From Thiopontia sp964344135 (lineage in GTDB: Bacteria; Pseudomonadota; Gammaproteobacteria; GCF-002020875), in the NCBI GenBank assembly GCA_964344135.1, contig CAYFMF010000072.1, positions 1 to 5,995 on the forward strand: a DNA stretch of 5,995 nucleotides. Direction: 5' to 3'. The notes below the pieces were generated by a model. It searched no databases, was not told the origin of the DNA, and was given only the letters and a program-made list of their open reading frames with translations. Shown here one piece after another: positions 1 through 5,995 of this stretch. The translations under genes and the position numbers were made by a program. Each line of letters begins with the position of its first letter. The first letter of the stretch is position 1.

Positions 1-1
1 T

Positions 2-847
2 TTACTTTTGCATCGCCCGGTGCACTACTCTGCTAACCGTAGAGTAGTGGAGTGAAAAGTGATCTCCAATCTCTTTCAGGGTATATCCCCCACTGTGGTA
101 TGCCGCAATGATCGCCTCATCCCTGCTGTTGCTGATTGCGCTGTAGTGGTCAAGGCTCCTTGGTATGGGCCTCTGTTGTGCCTGTGGGATTTCAGATCGT
201 CCCCCTTGCGCGGCAGAGAGCTCAGACTCTGTCCGCGAGATAAACCGGTCACTGCCCAGATAGATCTGCTTCTTGAGTCTGGACCATGGTGAGGGTTGTG
301 CTACCCCCTCTGCGACAAACTGCATATATTGGTGGAGCGCTGCCTGGGGCTCCTCTCCAAAGAGTCCCAACAGCCATTCCCGATCAAACCATTCAGGAGG
401 GGGATAGCGGCCCGTCATCATCAGGTAGCTGCTCCAGCGCCACTCTCCCGCATCCTCGACCATGCCGGCACGCACGGGATTGAGCACAATGTAGCGCGCC
501 AGCTCTAGCAAATAGCTCTCCTTTTCCACCAGGATCGCCTTGAAGCGTCCCTGGAAAAGGTGTCCCACATGGGAGTGGGCACGATTGAAGCGCTGGGTAT
601 AGACGCCGTTGAGATAGCGCATCCCCTTCGACAGGTTTGCATCTGGGGTCTCTACCAGCAGATGGTAGTGGTTGCCCATCAGGCACCATGAGTGGACCGC
701 CCAATTGAATAGATCGCAGGTCTCACCAAGTACTGACATGAATAGTGCGCGGTCGGAATCATTCAGGTAGATCTCGTTGCGCCCATTCCCTCTGGTGGTG
801 ACATGGTAGAGGGCACCAGCAAACTCAATTCGTAATGGTCTTGCCAT
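2..847 (-). CDS. REP-associated tyrosine transposase (RAYT, Y1/HUH family) with C-terminal helix-turn-helix
   Basis: Intact reading frame of 281 residues from the ATG at 847 to the TAA at 2-4. The first ~140 residues are a Y1 transposase (IS200-like, COG1943) domain. They begin with the family signature MARPLRIEF...YHVTTRGN. The metal-binding HUH motif is H60-Y61-H62 in GNHYHLLVE, and the likely catalytic tyrosine is Y119 in RYIVLNPVRAG. The WSSY motif follows at 138-141. Residues ~170-240 are a less recognisable linker. Residues ~242-281 form a helix-turn-helix (YTLKEIGDHF, then HYSTVSRVV), probably a DNA-binding module. Known RAYTs nick single-stranded DNA at REP hairpins and are usually domesticated single-copy genes, not active transposons; the target here is not known. 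The start at 847 matches relatives, but an in-frame ATG at 856 has the better-spaced AGAG (863-866). Arg codons AGA/AGG, CTA and ATA occur, unlike in the neighbouring carB, which suggests separate ancestry. The gene is divergent from carA. Confidence 0.9.
   Translation of the reverse strand: MARPLRIEFAGALYHVTTRGNGRNEIYLNDSDRALFMSVLGETCDLFNWAVHSWCLMGNHYHLLVETPDANLSKGMRYLNGVYTQRFNRAHSHVGHLFQGRFKAILVEKESYLLELARYIVLNPVRAGMVEDAGEWRWSSYLMMTGRYPPPEWFDREWLLGLFGEEPQAALHQYMQFVAEGVAQPSPWSRLKKQIYLGSDRFISRTESELSAAQGGRSEIPQAQQRPIPRSLDHYSAISNSRDEAIIAAYHSGGYTLKEIGDHFSLHYSTVSRVVHRAMQK
23..49. repeat. perfect 9-bp inverted repeat inside the transposase 3' end
   Basis: CACTACTCT (23-31) and AGAGTAGTG (41-49) are exact reverse complements around a nine-base loop. 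The arms fall in the codons for H-Y-S and R-V-V of the C-terminal helix-turn-helix. This may be a chance product of the codons or a site for the protein itself. There is no T-run on either strand, so it is not an intrinsic terminator. Confidence 0.6.
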
Positions 848-862
848 GATGGCCATTCTAAT

Positions 863-866
863 CTCT
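863..866 (-). promoter_or_regulatory. weak ribosome binding site of the transposase gene
   Basis: On the minus strand AGAG lies six bases before the ATG at 856 and fifteen before the ATG at 847. The spacing favours 856 (three extra residues, M-A-I), while family conservation favours 847. No better purine-rich stretch precedes either codon. Confidence 0.4.
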
Positions 867-871
867 GGTTG

Positions 872-909
872 ATGCAAAAAGAAAGACCTGACCCCCATGC
901 GTGTTGCAT
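872..909. repeat. inverted repeat flanking a GACCTGACC motif at the transposase 5' end
   Basis: ATGCAA (872-877) and TTGCAT (904-909) are perfect inverted repeats separated by 26 bases. The interior holds GACCTGACC (885-893), which contains GACC twice. Within the right arm ATGC (897-900) can also pair with GCAT (906-909) as a smaller hairpin. The element lies just upstream of the transposase start, where a RAYT-associated end or REP-like sequence could be expected. Its identity as an element end is inferred, since the other end lies beyond the window. Confidence 0.35.
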
Positions 910-940
910 AAGAAATCCCTAATTTTTCACAGGCGGGGCA

Positions 941-969
941 TGGACGTTTTGGGGCGCTCGGAGTAGAAT
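941..969 (+). promoter_or_regulatory. candidate sigma70 promoter of carAB-greA
   Basis: TGGACG (941-946, four of six matches to TTGACA) and TAGAAT (964-969, five of six matches to TATAAT) are separated by 17 bases. Transcription would start near the A residues at 975-977, leaving a leader of about 97 bases before carA. It is the best-spaced pair I found in the intergenic region on the plus strand. Confidence 0.4.
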
Positions 970-978
970 TTGCCAAAT
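968..978. promoter_or_regulatory. short palindrome over the predicted carA transcription start, possible operator
   Basis: ATTTG-C-CAAAT is a perfect 5-bp dyad around one central base. It overlaps the last bases of the candidate -10 box and the predicted +1. The position suits a repressor site, but the sequence does not clearly match the ArgR, PurR or RutR consensus as I know them, and a palindrome this short can arise by chance. Confidence 0.25.
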
Positions 979-1020
979 CTCCCCATTCTGGGCGGATACT
1001 TGGACCGACTGGAGTTTGAT

Positions 1021-1057
1021 AACGGGATTCGCACCATCTGCATGGGTCCCGTTTTTT
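1021..1057 (+). terminator. intrinsic-terminator-like hairpin in the carA leader, possible attenuator
   Basis: AACGGGA (1021-1027) pairs perfectly with TCCCGTT (1047-1053). Inside the loop CCAT (1034-1037) pairs with ATGG (1042-1045) around CTGC. The 3' arm runs directly into six T residues (1052-1057). This is the form of a Rho-independent terminator on the plus strand; the minus strand has no matching T-run. It lies between the candidate promoter and the carA start, with only 15 bases from the T-run to the ATG, so it could attenuate carAB or stop read-through from upstream. A small hairpin CCCA-TTC-TGGG (982-992) precedes it. Confidence 0.55.
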
Positions 1058-1072
1058 CTGCGCGAACCGATT

Positions 1073-2230
1073 ATGACAACACCTGCAATTCTGGCACTTG
1101 AGGACGGCAGCCTCTTTTATGGGGAGTCGATAGGCATTACTGGAGAGAGTGCAGGTGAGGTGGTATTCAATACCGCGATGACCGGTTATCAGGAGATTCT
1201 GACCGACCCCTCCTACATGCGTCAGATCGTGACGCTTACCTACCCCCATATCGGCAATGTCGGGACCAATCTGGAGGATGAGGAGTCCTCGTCGGTGATG
1301 GCCGCAGGGCTGGTGATCCGTGACCGCTCCCAGATCACAAGCAGCTGGCGCAGCGAGGAGGATCTCAGCAGCTATCTTGTGCGCAACAATACCGTGGCCA
1401 TTGCGGGGATTGATACCCGCCGCCTGACGCGGATTCTGCGCGAGAAGGGGGCACAGCGTGGTGCCATTGTCGCCGCTGAACAGATTGATGAGCAGGCTGC
1501 GATTGAGGCGGCCAGGGCATTCCCCGGACTTCAGGGGATGGATCTTGCCCGAGAGGCCACCACCCCGGAGCCCTACCGCTGGGAGCAGGGGAGCTGGGCG
1601 CTGGAAGAGGGGCTGCCCGCCCCGACAGAGGATCCCTCTGCGCTGCCATGGAGTGTGGTGGTCTATGACTATGGGGTGAAGCGCAATATTCTGCGGATGC
1701 TGGTCGATCGCGGCTGTCGCCTGCAGGTGGTCCCGGCCGAGACAGCGGTGGAGGAGGTGCTCGCCCTCAACCCCGATGGGGTATTCCTCTCCAATGGCCC
1801 CGGCGATCCGGAGCCCTGCGACTATGCACAACAGAGTATTCAGAGATTGCTGGAGGAGAGGATGCCGCTGTTCGGGATCTGTCTCGGCCACCAGCTGCTC
1901 TCGCTGGCCAGTGGTGCCGAGACCCTGAAGATGAAGTTTGGCCACCACGGCGCCAACCACCCGGTACAGGACCTGAGCAGCAGAGAGGTGATGATCACCA
2001 GCCAGAACCACGGTTTTGCGGTTGATGAGTCATCGCTTCCGGAGAATCTGGTGGCAACCCACCGCTCCCTTTTTGATGATTCCCTGCAGGGTGTGGAGCG
2101 TAGCGACTGCCCCGCCTTCAGTTTTCAGGGGCACCCCGAGGCGAGTCCGGGCCCTCATGATGTGGCACCGCTGTTTGACCACTTTATCGAATTGATGCAG
2201 CAGCGGCGTGATGCCGGGCAGGAGGTGTAA
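1073..2230 (+). CDS. carA: carbamoyl-phosphate synthase small subunit (glutamine amidotransferase)
   Basis: A 385-residue cytoplasmic protein; the E. coli protein has 382. It hydrolyses glutamine and delivers ammonia through an internal tunnel to CarB, for pyrimidine and arginine synthesis. Residues 1 to ~150 are the CarA-specific N-terminal domain (LEDGSLFYG, FNTAMTGYQEILTDPSY, YPHIGNVGTN). Residues ~193-385 form a class I glutamine amidotransferase domain with nucleophile C270 in FGICLGHQ, and H354 and E356 in GHPEASPGPHD completing the triad; SNGPGDP is at 240-246. The ATG at 1073 was chosen because conservation begins there (MTTPAILALEDG). An in-frame TTG at 1016 would add 19 unconserved residues and has no usefully spaced ribosome site. 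There is no clear Shine-Dalgarno sequence before 1073 either, only a T-rich stretch. E. coli carA is also known for weak initiation (UUG). The gene is followed after two bases by carB. Confidence 0.97.
   Translation: MTTPAILALEDGSLFYGESIGITGESAGEVVFNTAMTGYQEILTDPSYMRQIVTLTYPHIGNVGTNLEDEESSSVMAAGLVIRDRSQITSSWRSEEDLSSYLVRNNTVAIAGIDTRRLTRILREKGAQRGAIVAAEQIDEQAAIEAARAFPGLQGMDLAREATTPEPYRWEQGSWALEEGLPAPTEDPSALPWSVVVYDYGVKRNILRMLVDRGCRLQVVPAETAVEEVLALNPDGVFLSNGPGDPEPCDYAQQSIQRLLEERMPLFGICLGHQLLSLASGAETLKMKFGHHGANHPVQDLSSREVMITSQNHGFAVDESSLPENLVATHRSLFDDSLQGVERSDCPAFSFQGHPEASPGPHDVAPLFDHFIELMQQRRDAGQEV
2221..2227 (+). promoter_or_regulatory. strong Shine-Dalgarno of carB, embedded in the end of carA
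   Basis: GGAGGTG overlaps the last carA codons. GGAGG ends seven bases before the GTG at 2233, which supports that unusual start codon and links carB translation to carA termination. Confidence 0.85.
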
Positions 2231-2232
2231 CC

Positions 2233-5200
2233 GTGCCAAAGCGTACCGACATTCAATCCATCCTGATTATCGGCGCCGGCCCAATCGTGATCGGGCAGGC
2301 GTGCGAGTTTGACTACTCCGGTGCCCAGGCCTGCAAGGCACTGCGTGAGGAGGGGTTCCGGGTCATTCTGGTCAACTCCAATCCGGCAACCATCATGACT
2401 GATCCGGAGATGGCCGACTCGATCTATATTGAGCCGATCCACTGGGAGACGGTGGAGCGAATCATCGAGAAGGAGCGCCCCGATGCACTGCTCCCCACCA
2501 TGGGTGGGCAGACAGCACTCAACTGTGCACTCGATCTGGAGCGCGAGGGGGTTCTGGAGCGTTACGGGGTCGAGATGGTTGGGGCAACCCGTGATGCGAT
2601 TGACAAGGCGGAGGATCGCGAGCGTTTCCGTGATGCGATGCACAAGATCGGCCTCGATACCCCCAAGTCCGCGATTGCCCACAGCCTGGAGGAGGCACAG
2701 CAGGTACAGATCCCGCTCGGCTTCCCGGTCATCATCCGCCCCTCCTTTACCATGGGCGGCAGTGGCGGCGGCATTGCCTACAATCGTGAGGAGTTTGTGG
2801 AGATTTGCGAGCGTGGCCTCGACCTCTCCCCAACCAATGAGCTGCTGATCGAGGAGTCGGTGCTGGGCTGGAAGGAGTATGAGATGGAGGTGGTGCGTGA
2901 CCGCAAGGACAACTGCATCATCATCTGCTCAATCGAGAACTTCGATCCGATGGGGGTCCATACCGGAGACTCCATCACTGTTGCTCCGGCACAGACGCTG
3001 ACCGACAAGGAGTACCAGATCATGCGTAACGCCTCGCTGGCGGTGCTGCGAGAGATCGGGGTCGATACCGGTGGCTCCAATGTACAGTTTGCGATCAACC
3101 CGGAGAATGGGCGGATGATCATCATCGAGATGAATCCGCGTGTCTCGCGCTCCTCGGCGCTCGCCTCCAAGGCGACCGGATTCCCGATTGCCAAGGTTGC
3201 GGCCAAGCTGGCCGTTGGCTACACGCTGGACGAGCTGCAGAACGAGATTACCGGGGGTGCCACGCCGGCATCCTTCGAGCCGGCGATCGACTACGTGGTG
3301 ACCAAGATTCCACGCTTCACCTTCGAGAAGTTCCCGCAGGCGGAGGCGACCCTGACCACCCAGATGAAGTCGGTGGGAGAGGTGATGGCGATTGGACGTA
3401 CCTTCCAGGAGTCGATGCAGAAGGCGCTGCGCGGTCTGGAGACCGGTGCGGATGGGCTGGACGAGAAGATTGCACTGGATGCCGAGGATCTGAAGGAGGT
3501 GCTGCGCAAGCAGCTGCGTGTTCCGGGGCCTGAACGGATCTGGTATGTGGCGGATGCCTTCCGTGCCGGCTGGTCGATGGAGGAGATTTTTGAGGAGACC
3601 AAAATCGATCGCTGGTTCCTGATCCAGATCGAGGATCTGGTTCGGGATGAGGCAGCGGTTCGTGGTGGGGGCGTGGAGGGGCTCACTGCACTGAAGCTGC
3701 GACTGCTGAAACGCAAGGGCTTCTCCGATCGTCGTCTCGCCACCCTGACCGGTGTGGATGAGCATCTGATTCGTTCGCACCGCCATGAGATGGGGGTTCG
3801 GCCGGTCTTCAAGCGGGTCGATACCTGTGCGGCAGAGTTCCCGACCAATACCGCCTACATGTACTCCACCTACGAGGAGGAGTGTGAATCCAACCCCTCC
3901 GACAACAAGAAGATCATGGTGTTGGGCGGCGGCCCCAACCGGATCGGGCAGGGGATCGAGTTTGACTACTGCTGTGTCCATGCGGCACTGGCGATGCGTG
4001 AGGATGGCTACGAGACCATCATGGTCAACTGCAATCCGGAGACCGTCTCCACCGACTATGACACCTCGGATCGACTCTACTTTGAGCCGCTGACCCTGGA
4101 GGATGTGCTGGAGGTGGTGGAGAACGAGAAGCCGGCCGGGGTTATCGTCCAGTATGGTGGCCAGACCCCGCTGAAGCTGGCACTCGACCTGGAGCGGGCC
4201 GGTACTCCGATTATTGGAACCACCCCCGATGCGATTGATCTGGCAGAGGATCGTGAGCGTTTTCAGCAGGCACTCAACAAGCTGGGGCTGCTACAGCCCC
4301 CAAACCGTACCGCCCGTGCCGAGGATGAGGCGCTGACGCTGGCGGAGGAGATTGGCTACCCGCTGGTGGTGCGTCCCTCCTATGTGCTGGGCGGGCGTGC
4401 GATGGAGATTGTCCACGATGCCGAGGGGCTGCAGACCTACTTCCGCGAGGCGGTGCAGGTCTCCAATGAGAGCCCGGTTCTGCTGGACCGCTTCCTCAAT
4501 GATGCGGTTGAGGTCGATGTCGATGCGATCTGTGACGGAGCCGATGTGGTGATCGGCGGCATCATGCAGCATATCGAGCAGGCGGGGGTTCACTCCGGTG
4601 ATTCGGCCTGTTCACTGCCCCCCTATGATCTCTCTGATGAGATTCAGGATCGACTGCGCGAGCAGGCCCGTGCACTCGCGCTGGAGCTCAATGTGCTGGG
4701 TCTGATGAATATCCAGTTTGCGATCCAGGGTGAGAATATCTATGTGCTGGAGGTGAATCCACGTGCCTCCCGTACCGTCCCCTTTGTCTCCAAGGCGATC
4801 GGTCAGCCACTGGCCAAGATTGCGGCGCGCTGTATGGCGGGCCAGTCCCTGAAGGAGCAGGGCTTCACCGAGGAGGTGGTTCCGAGCTACTTCTCCGTCA
4901 AGGAGGCGGTCTTCCCGTTTGTGAAGTTCCCGGGGGTGGACCCCCTGCTGGGGCCGGAGATGAAGTCAACCGGAGAGGTGATGGGGGTCGGTTACAGTTT
5001 TGGAGAGGCCTTTGCCAAGTCACAGCTTGCAGCCGGTGGCCCGCTGCCACACTCCGGTCGCGCCTTTATCAGTGTGCGGGATGGGGACAAGGAGGCGATT
5101 GTCGCTGTGTCCCGACAGCTGTCGGATGCCGGTTTTGAGCTGGTTGCCACCCGTGGAACGGCCGATGTGCTGAATGGCGCAGCGATCGAGTGTGAGAAGA

Positions 5201-5451
5201 TCAACAAGGTGACAGAGGGGCGCCCTCATATTGTGGACCAGATCAAGAATGGCGAGATTGATCTGATTATCAATACCACGGAGGGGAAGCAGGCGATTGC
5301 CGACTCCTTCTCCATCCGTCGCGAGACCCTCAACCACAAGGTGACCTACTTTACGACCATTGCCGGTGCGCAGGCAGTGGCCCATGCCCTCTCCAGACTG
5401 GAGGATCGGGATGTAAACCGTCTGCAGGATCTGCATGGGGTCTCTGCATGA
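2233..5451 (+). CDS. carB: carbamoyl-phosphate synthase large subunit
   Basis: A 1072-residue protein (E. coli 1073), starting at GTG. It makes carbamoyl phosphate from bicarbonate, CarA-derived ammonia and two ATP. It has two homologous ATP-grasp halves. The carboxyphosphate half (~1-400) has R129, R169 (IIRPSF), H243, E299, N301 and R303 in EMNPR, at E. coli numbering. An oligomerisation region (~404-553) follows. The carbamoyl-phosphate half (~555-930) has R714 (VRPSY), E840, N842 and R844 in EVNPR, shifted by one because a residue is missing in the SDNKK segment near 555-560. The C-terminal MGS-like allosteric domain (~933-1072) keeps the counterparts of the E. coli effector residues: K953, T973, T976, K992, N1014 and T1016. 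Inhibition by UMP and activation by ornithine are therefore plausible, though inferred. The TGA stop overlaps the greA start. Confidence 0.98.
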   Translation: MPKRTDIQSILIIGAGPIVIGQACEFDYSGAQACKALREEGFRVILVNSNPATIMTDPEMADSIYIEPIHWETVERIIEKERPDALLPTMGGQTALNCALDLEREGVLERYGVEMVGATRDAIDKAEDRERFRDAMHKIGLDTPKSAIAHSLEEAQQVQIPLGFPVIIRPSFTMGGSGGGIAYNREEFVEICERGLDLSPTNELLIEESVLGWKEYEMEVVRDRKDNCIIICSIENFDPMGVHTGDSITVAPAQTLTDKEYQIMRNASLAVLREIGVDTGGSNVQFAINPENGRMIIIEMNPRVSRSSALASKATGFPIAKVAAKLAVGYTLDELQNEITGGATPASFEPAIDYVVTKIPRFTFEKFPQAEATLTTQMKSVGEVMAIGRTFQESMQKALRGLETGADGLDEKIALDAEDLKEVLRKQLRVPGPERIWYVADAFRAGWSMEEIFEETKIDRWFLIQIEDLVRDEAAVRGGGVEGLTALKLRLLKRKGFSDRRLATLTGVDEHLIRSHRHEMGVRPVFKRVDTCAAEFPTNTAYMYSTYEEECESNPSDNKKIMVLGGGPNRIGQGIEFDYCCVHAALAMREDGYETIMVNCNPETVSTDYDTSDRLYFEPLTLEDVLEVVENEKPAGVIVQYGGQTPLKLALDLERAGTPIIGTTPDAIDLAEDRERFQQALNKLGLLQPPNRTARAEDEALTLAEEIGYPLVVRPSYVLGGRAMEIVHDAEGLQTYFREAVQVSNESPVLLDRFLNDAVEVDVDAICDGADVVIGGIMQHIEQAGVHSGDSACSLPPYDLSDEIQDRLREQARALALELNVLGLMNIQFAIQGENIYVLEVNPRASRTVPFVSKAIGQPLAKIAARCMAGQSLKEQGFTEEVVPSYFSVKEAVFPFVKFPGVDPLLGPEMKSTGEVMGVGYSFGEAFAKSQLAAGGPLPHSGRAFISVRDGDKEAIVAVSRQLSDAGFELVATRGTADVLNGAAIECEKINKVTEGRPHIVDQIKNGEIDLIINTTEGKQAIADSFSIRRETLNHKVTYFTTIAGAQAVAHALSRLEDRDVNRLQDLHGVSA

Positions 5452-5927
5452 ACAAGATCCCACTGACGGTAAAGGGTGCAGAGAAGCTGCGTGAGGAGCT
5501 ACATCGTCTGAAATCGGTGGATCGTCCGGAGGTGGTGGAGGCGATTGCCGAGGCGCGCGCCCATGGCGATCTGAAAGAGAATGCGGAGTACCACGCGGCA
5601 CGGGAGCAGCAGGGCTTTATTGAGGGGAGGATCCAGGACCTGGAGGCGAAGCTGAGCAACGCCCAGGAGATTGATATCACTACGCTGCCGCAGAATGGTC
5701 GGGTGGTTTTTGGGGTGACCGTCAACCTGGAGGATGAGGAGAGCGGTGAGGAGGTCAGCTACCAGATTGTTGGGGATGACGAATCCGACATCAAGGAGGG
5801 GAAGATCTCCGTCAACTCCCCGATTGCCAGAGCGCTGATCGGCAAGGAGGAGGGGGAGGTTGTGGTGGTTCAGGCACCGGCCGGCGCCAGGCACTTCGAG
5901 ATTGTTGAGGTGCGTTATATTCCCTGA
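5448..5927 (+). CDS. greA: transcription elongation factor GreA
   Basis: A 159-residue protein (E. coli 158). It enters the secondary channel of RNA polymerase and stimulates cleavage of the 3' end of backtracked RNA, restarting stalled complexes. Residues ~1-75 form the antiparallel coiled coil (GAEKLREEL, HGDLKENAEYHAAREQQG), with the acidic tip residues D41 and E44 that position the catalytic metal. Residues ~80-159 are the FKBP-like globular domain (GRVVFGVTV, YQIVGDDE, ISVNSPIARALIGKEEG). The ATG at 5448 forms an ATGA overlap with the carB stop. Only a weak GGGG (5437-5440) lies seven bases ahead, so translation is probably coupled to carB. Placement after carB is known in pseudomonads, whereas E. 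coli has greA elsewhere. No sign of damage. Confidence 0.97.
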   Translation: MNKIPLTVKGAEKLREELHRLKSVDRPEVVEAIAEARAHGDLKENAEYHAAREQQGFIEGRIQDLEAKLSNAQEIDITTLPQNGRVVFGVTVNLEDEESGEEVSYQIVGDDESDIKEGKISVNSPIARALIGKEEGEVVVVQAPAGARHFEIVEVRYIP

Positions 5928-5928
5928 A

Positions 5929-5960
5929 TTACTGCGGGAAGTAGCAAGCAACAGCAGTAA
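5929..5960. repeat. 7-bp inverted repeat just after greA
   Basis: TTACTGC (5929-5935) and GCAGTAA (5954-5960) are perfect reverse complements with an 18-base loop, starting three bases after the greA stop. No T-run follows on the plus strand (CCTCCTGG instead), so this is not a classical intrinsic terminator. It might protect the 3' end of the message. Confidence 0.45.
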
Positions 5961-5964
5961 CCTC

Positions 5965-5986
5965 CTGGTAGCCTGTGACTGGTAGC
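5965..5986 (+). repeat. direct repeat CTGGTAGC, REP-like candidate
   Basis: CTGGTAGC occurs at 5965-5972 and again at 5979-5986, 14 bases apart. The first GTAG (5968-5971) is followed directly by CCTG (5972-5975), which can pair with CAGG (5986-5989). GTAG next to a hairpin is the signature recognised by the E. coli RAYT at REP sequences. The likeness is short and the window ends here, so this is only a candidate. Confidence 0.3.
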
Positions 5987-5995
5987 AGGGTTGGG

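Noticed and set aside
856..898. Longer transposase start at ATG 898, giving an MGVRSFF N-terminus
   Set aside because: It has no ribosome site, and the extra residues are encoded by the putative flanking repeat and not by the transposase domain.
1016..1072. N-terminally extended CarA from TTG at 1016
   Set aside because: GGAG lies only one base before the TTG, the added residues are not conserved in the family, and the segment contains the terminator-like hairpin.
1042..1101. 19-codon reading frame starting in the loop of the leader hairpin and overlapping the carA start in another frame
   Set aside because: It has no ribosome binding site, starts inside the terminator loop and not ahead of it as attenuation leader peptides do, and is not enriched in arginine or another meaningful codon.
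848..2011. Long upstream extension of the transposase reading frame, antisense through carA
   Set aside because: The extension runs opposite to a clearly conserved carA and has no recognisable domain. Similarity to transposases begins only at MARPLRIEF. The lack of stops reflects the codon bias of carA.
2929..3981. 350-codon antisense reading frame within carB
   Set aside because: It is a mirror of the strongly conserved carB, has low-complexity composition, and has no convincing start or family resemblance.
2233..5451. The two similar halves of carB as a recent tandem duplication
   Set aside because: The internal duplication is ancient and universal in CarB; the halves have clearly diverged at DNA level here.

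Overview
The window looks like part of a gammaproteobacterial chromosome. CarA, CarB and GreA read through with close, nearly gapless similarity to the Escherichia coli proteins. The order carA-carB-greA is the one known from pseudomonads and related gammaproteobacteria. I cannot name the genus. The three core genes are moderately GC-rich and show a consistent codon preference (GAG, CTG, CGT/CGC).

Layout: positions 2-847 hold, on the minus strand, an intact REP-associated tyrosine transposase (RAYT, Y1/HUH superfamily) with a C-terminal helix-turn-helix. Its stop codon sits almost at the window edge. Positions 848-1072 are a divergent intergenic region. It contains the transposase 5' flank, with a small inverted repeat, a candidate sigma70 promoter for carA with a short palindrome at the predicted start of transcription, and a hairpin followed by six T residues ending about 15 bases before carA. 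Positions 1073-5927 are one plus-strand gene block: carA, carB (GTG start, two bases after the carA stop) and greA (ATGA overlap with carB). Positions 5928-5995 are non-coding as far as visible and hold a 7-bp inverted repeat and a direct repeat containing GTAG.

Function: CarA releases ammonia from glutamine and channels it to CarB, which makes carbamoyl phosphate from bicarbonate, ammonia and two ATP. The product feeds both pyrimidine and arginine synthesis. GreA rescues backtracked RNA polymerase and is probably co-transcribed. In many relatives dapB lies directly upstream of carA. Here the transposase gene occupies that position, facing away from carA, and the carA leader carries its own promoter-like and terminator-like signals.

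I did not find a new multi-gene system. The most worthwhile leads are the terminator-like hairpin in the carA leader (possible attenuator), and the palindromes associated with the transposase and the greA 3' flank.
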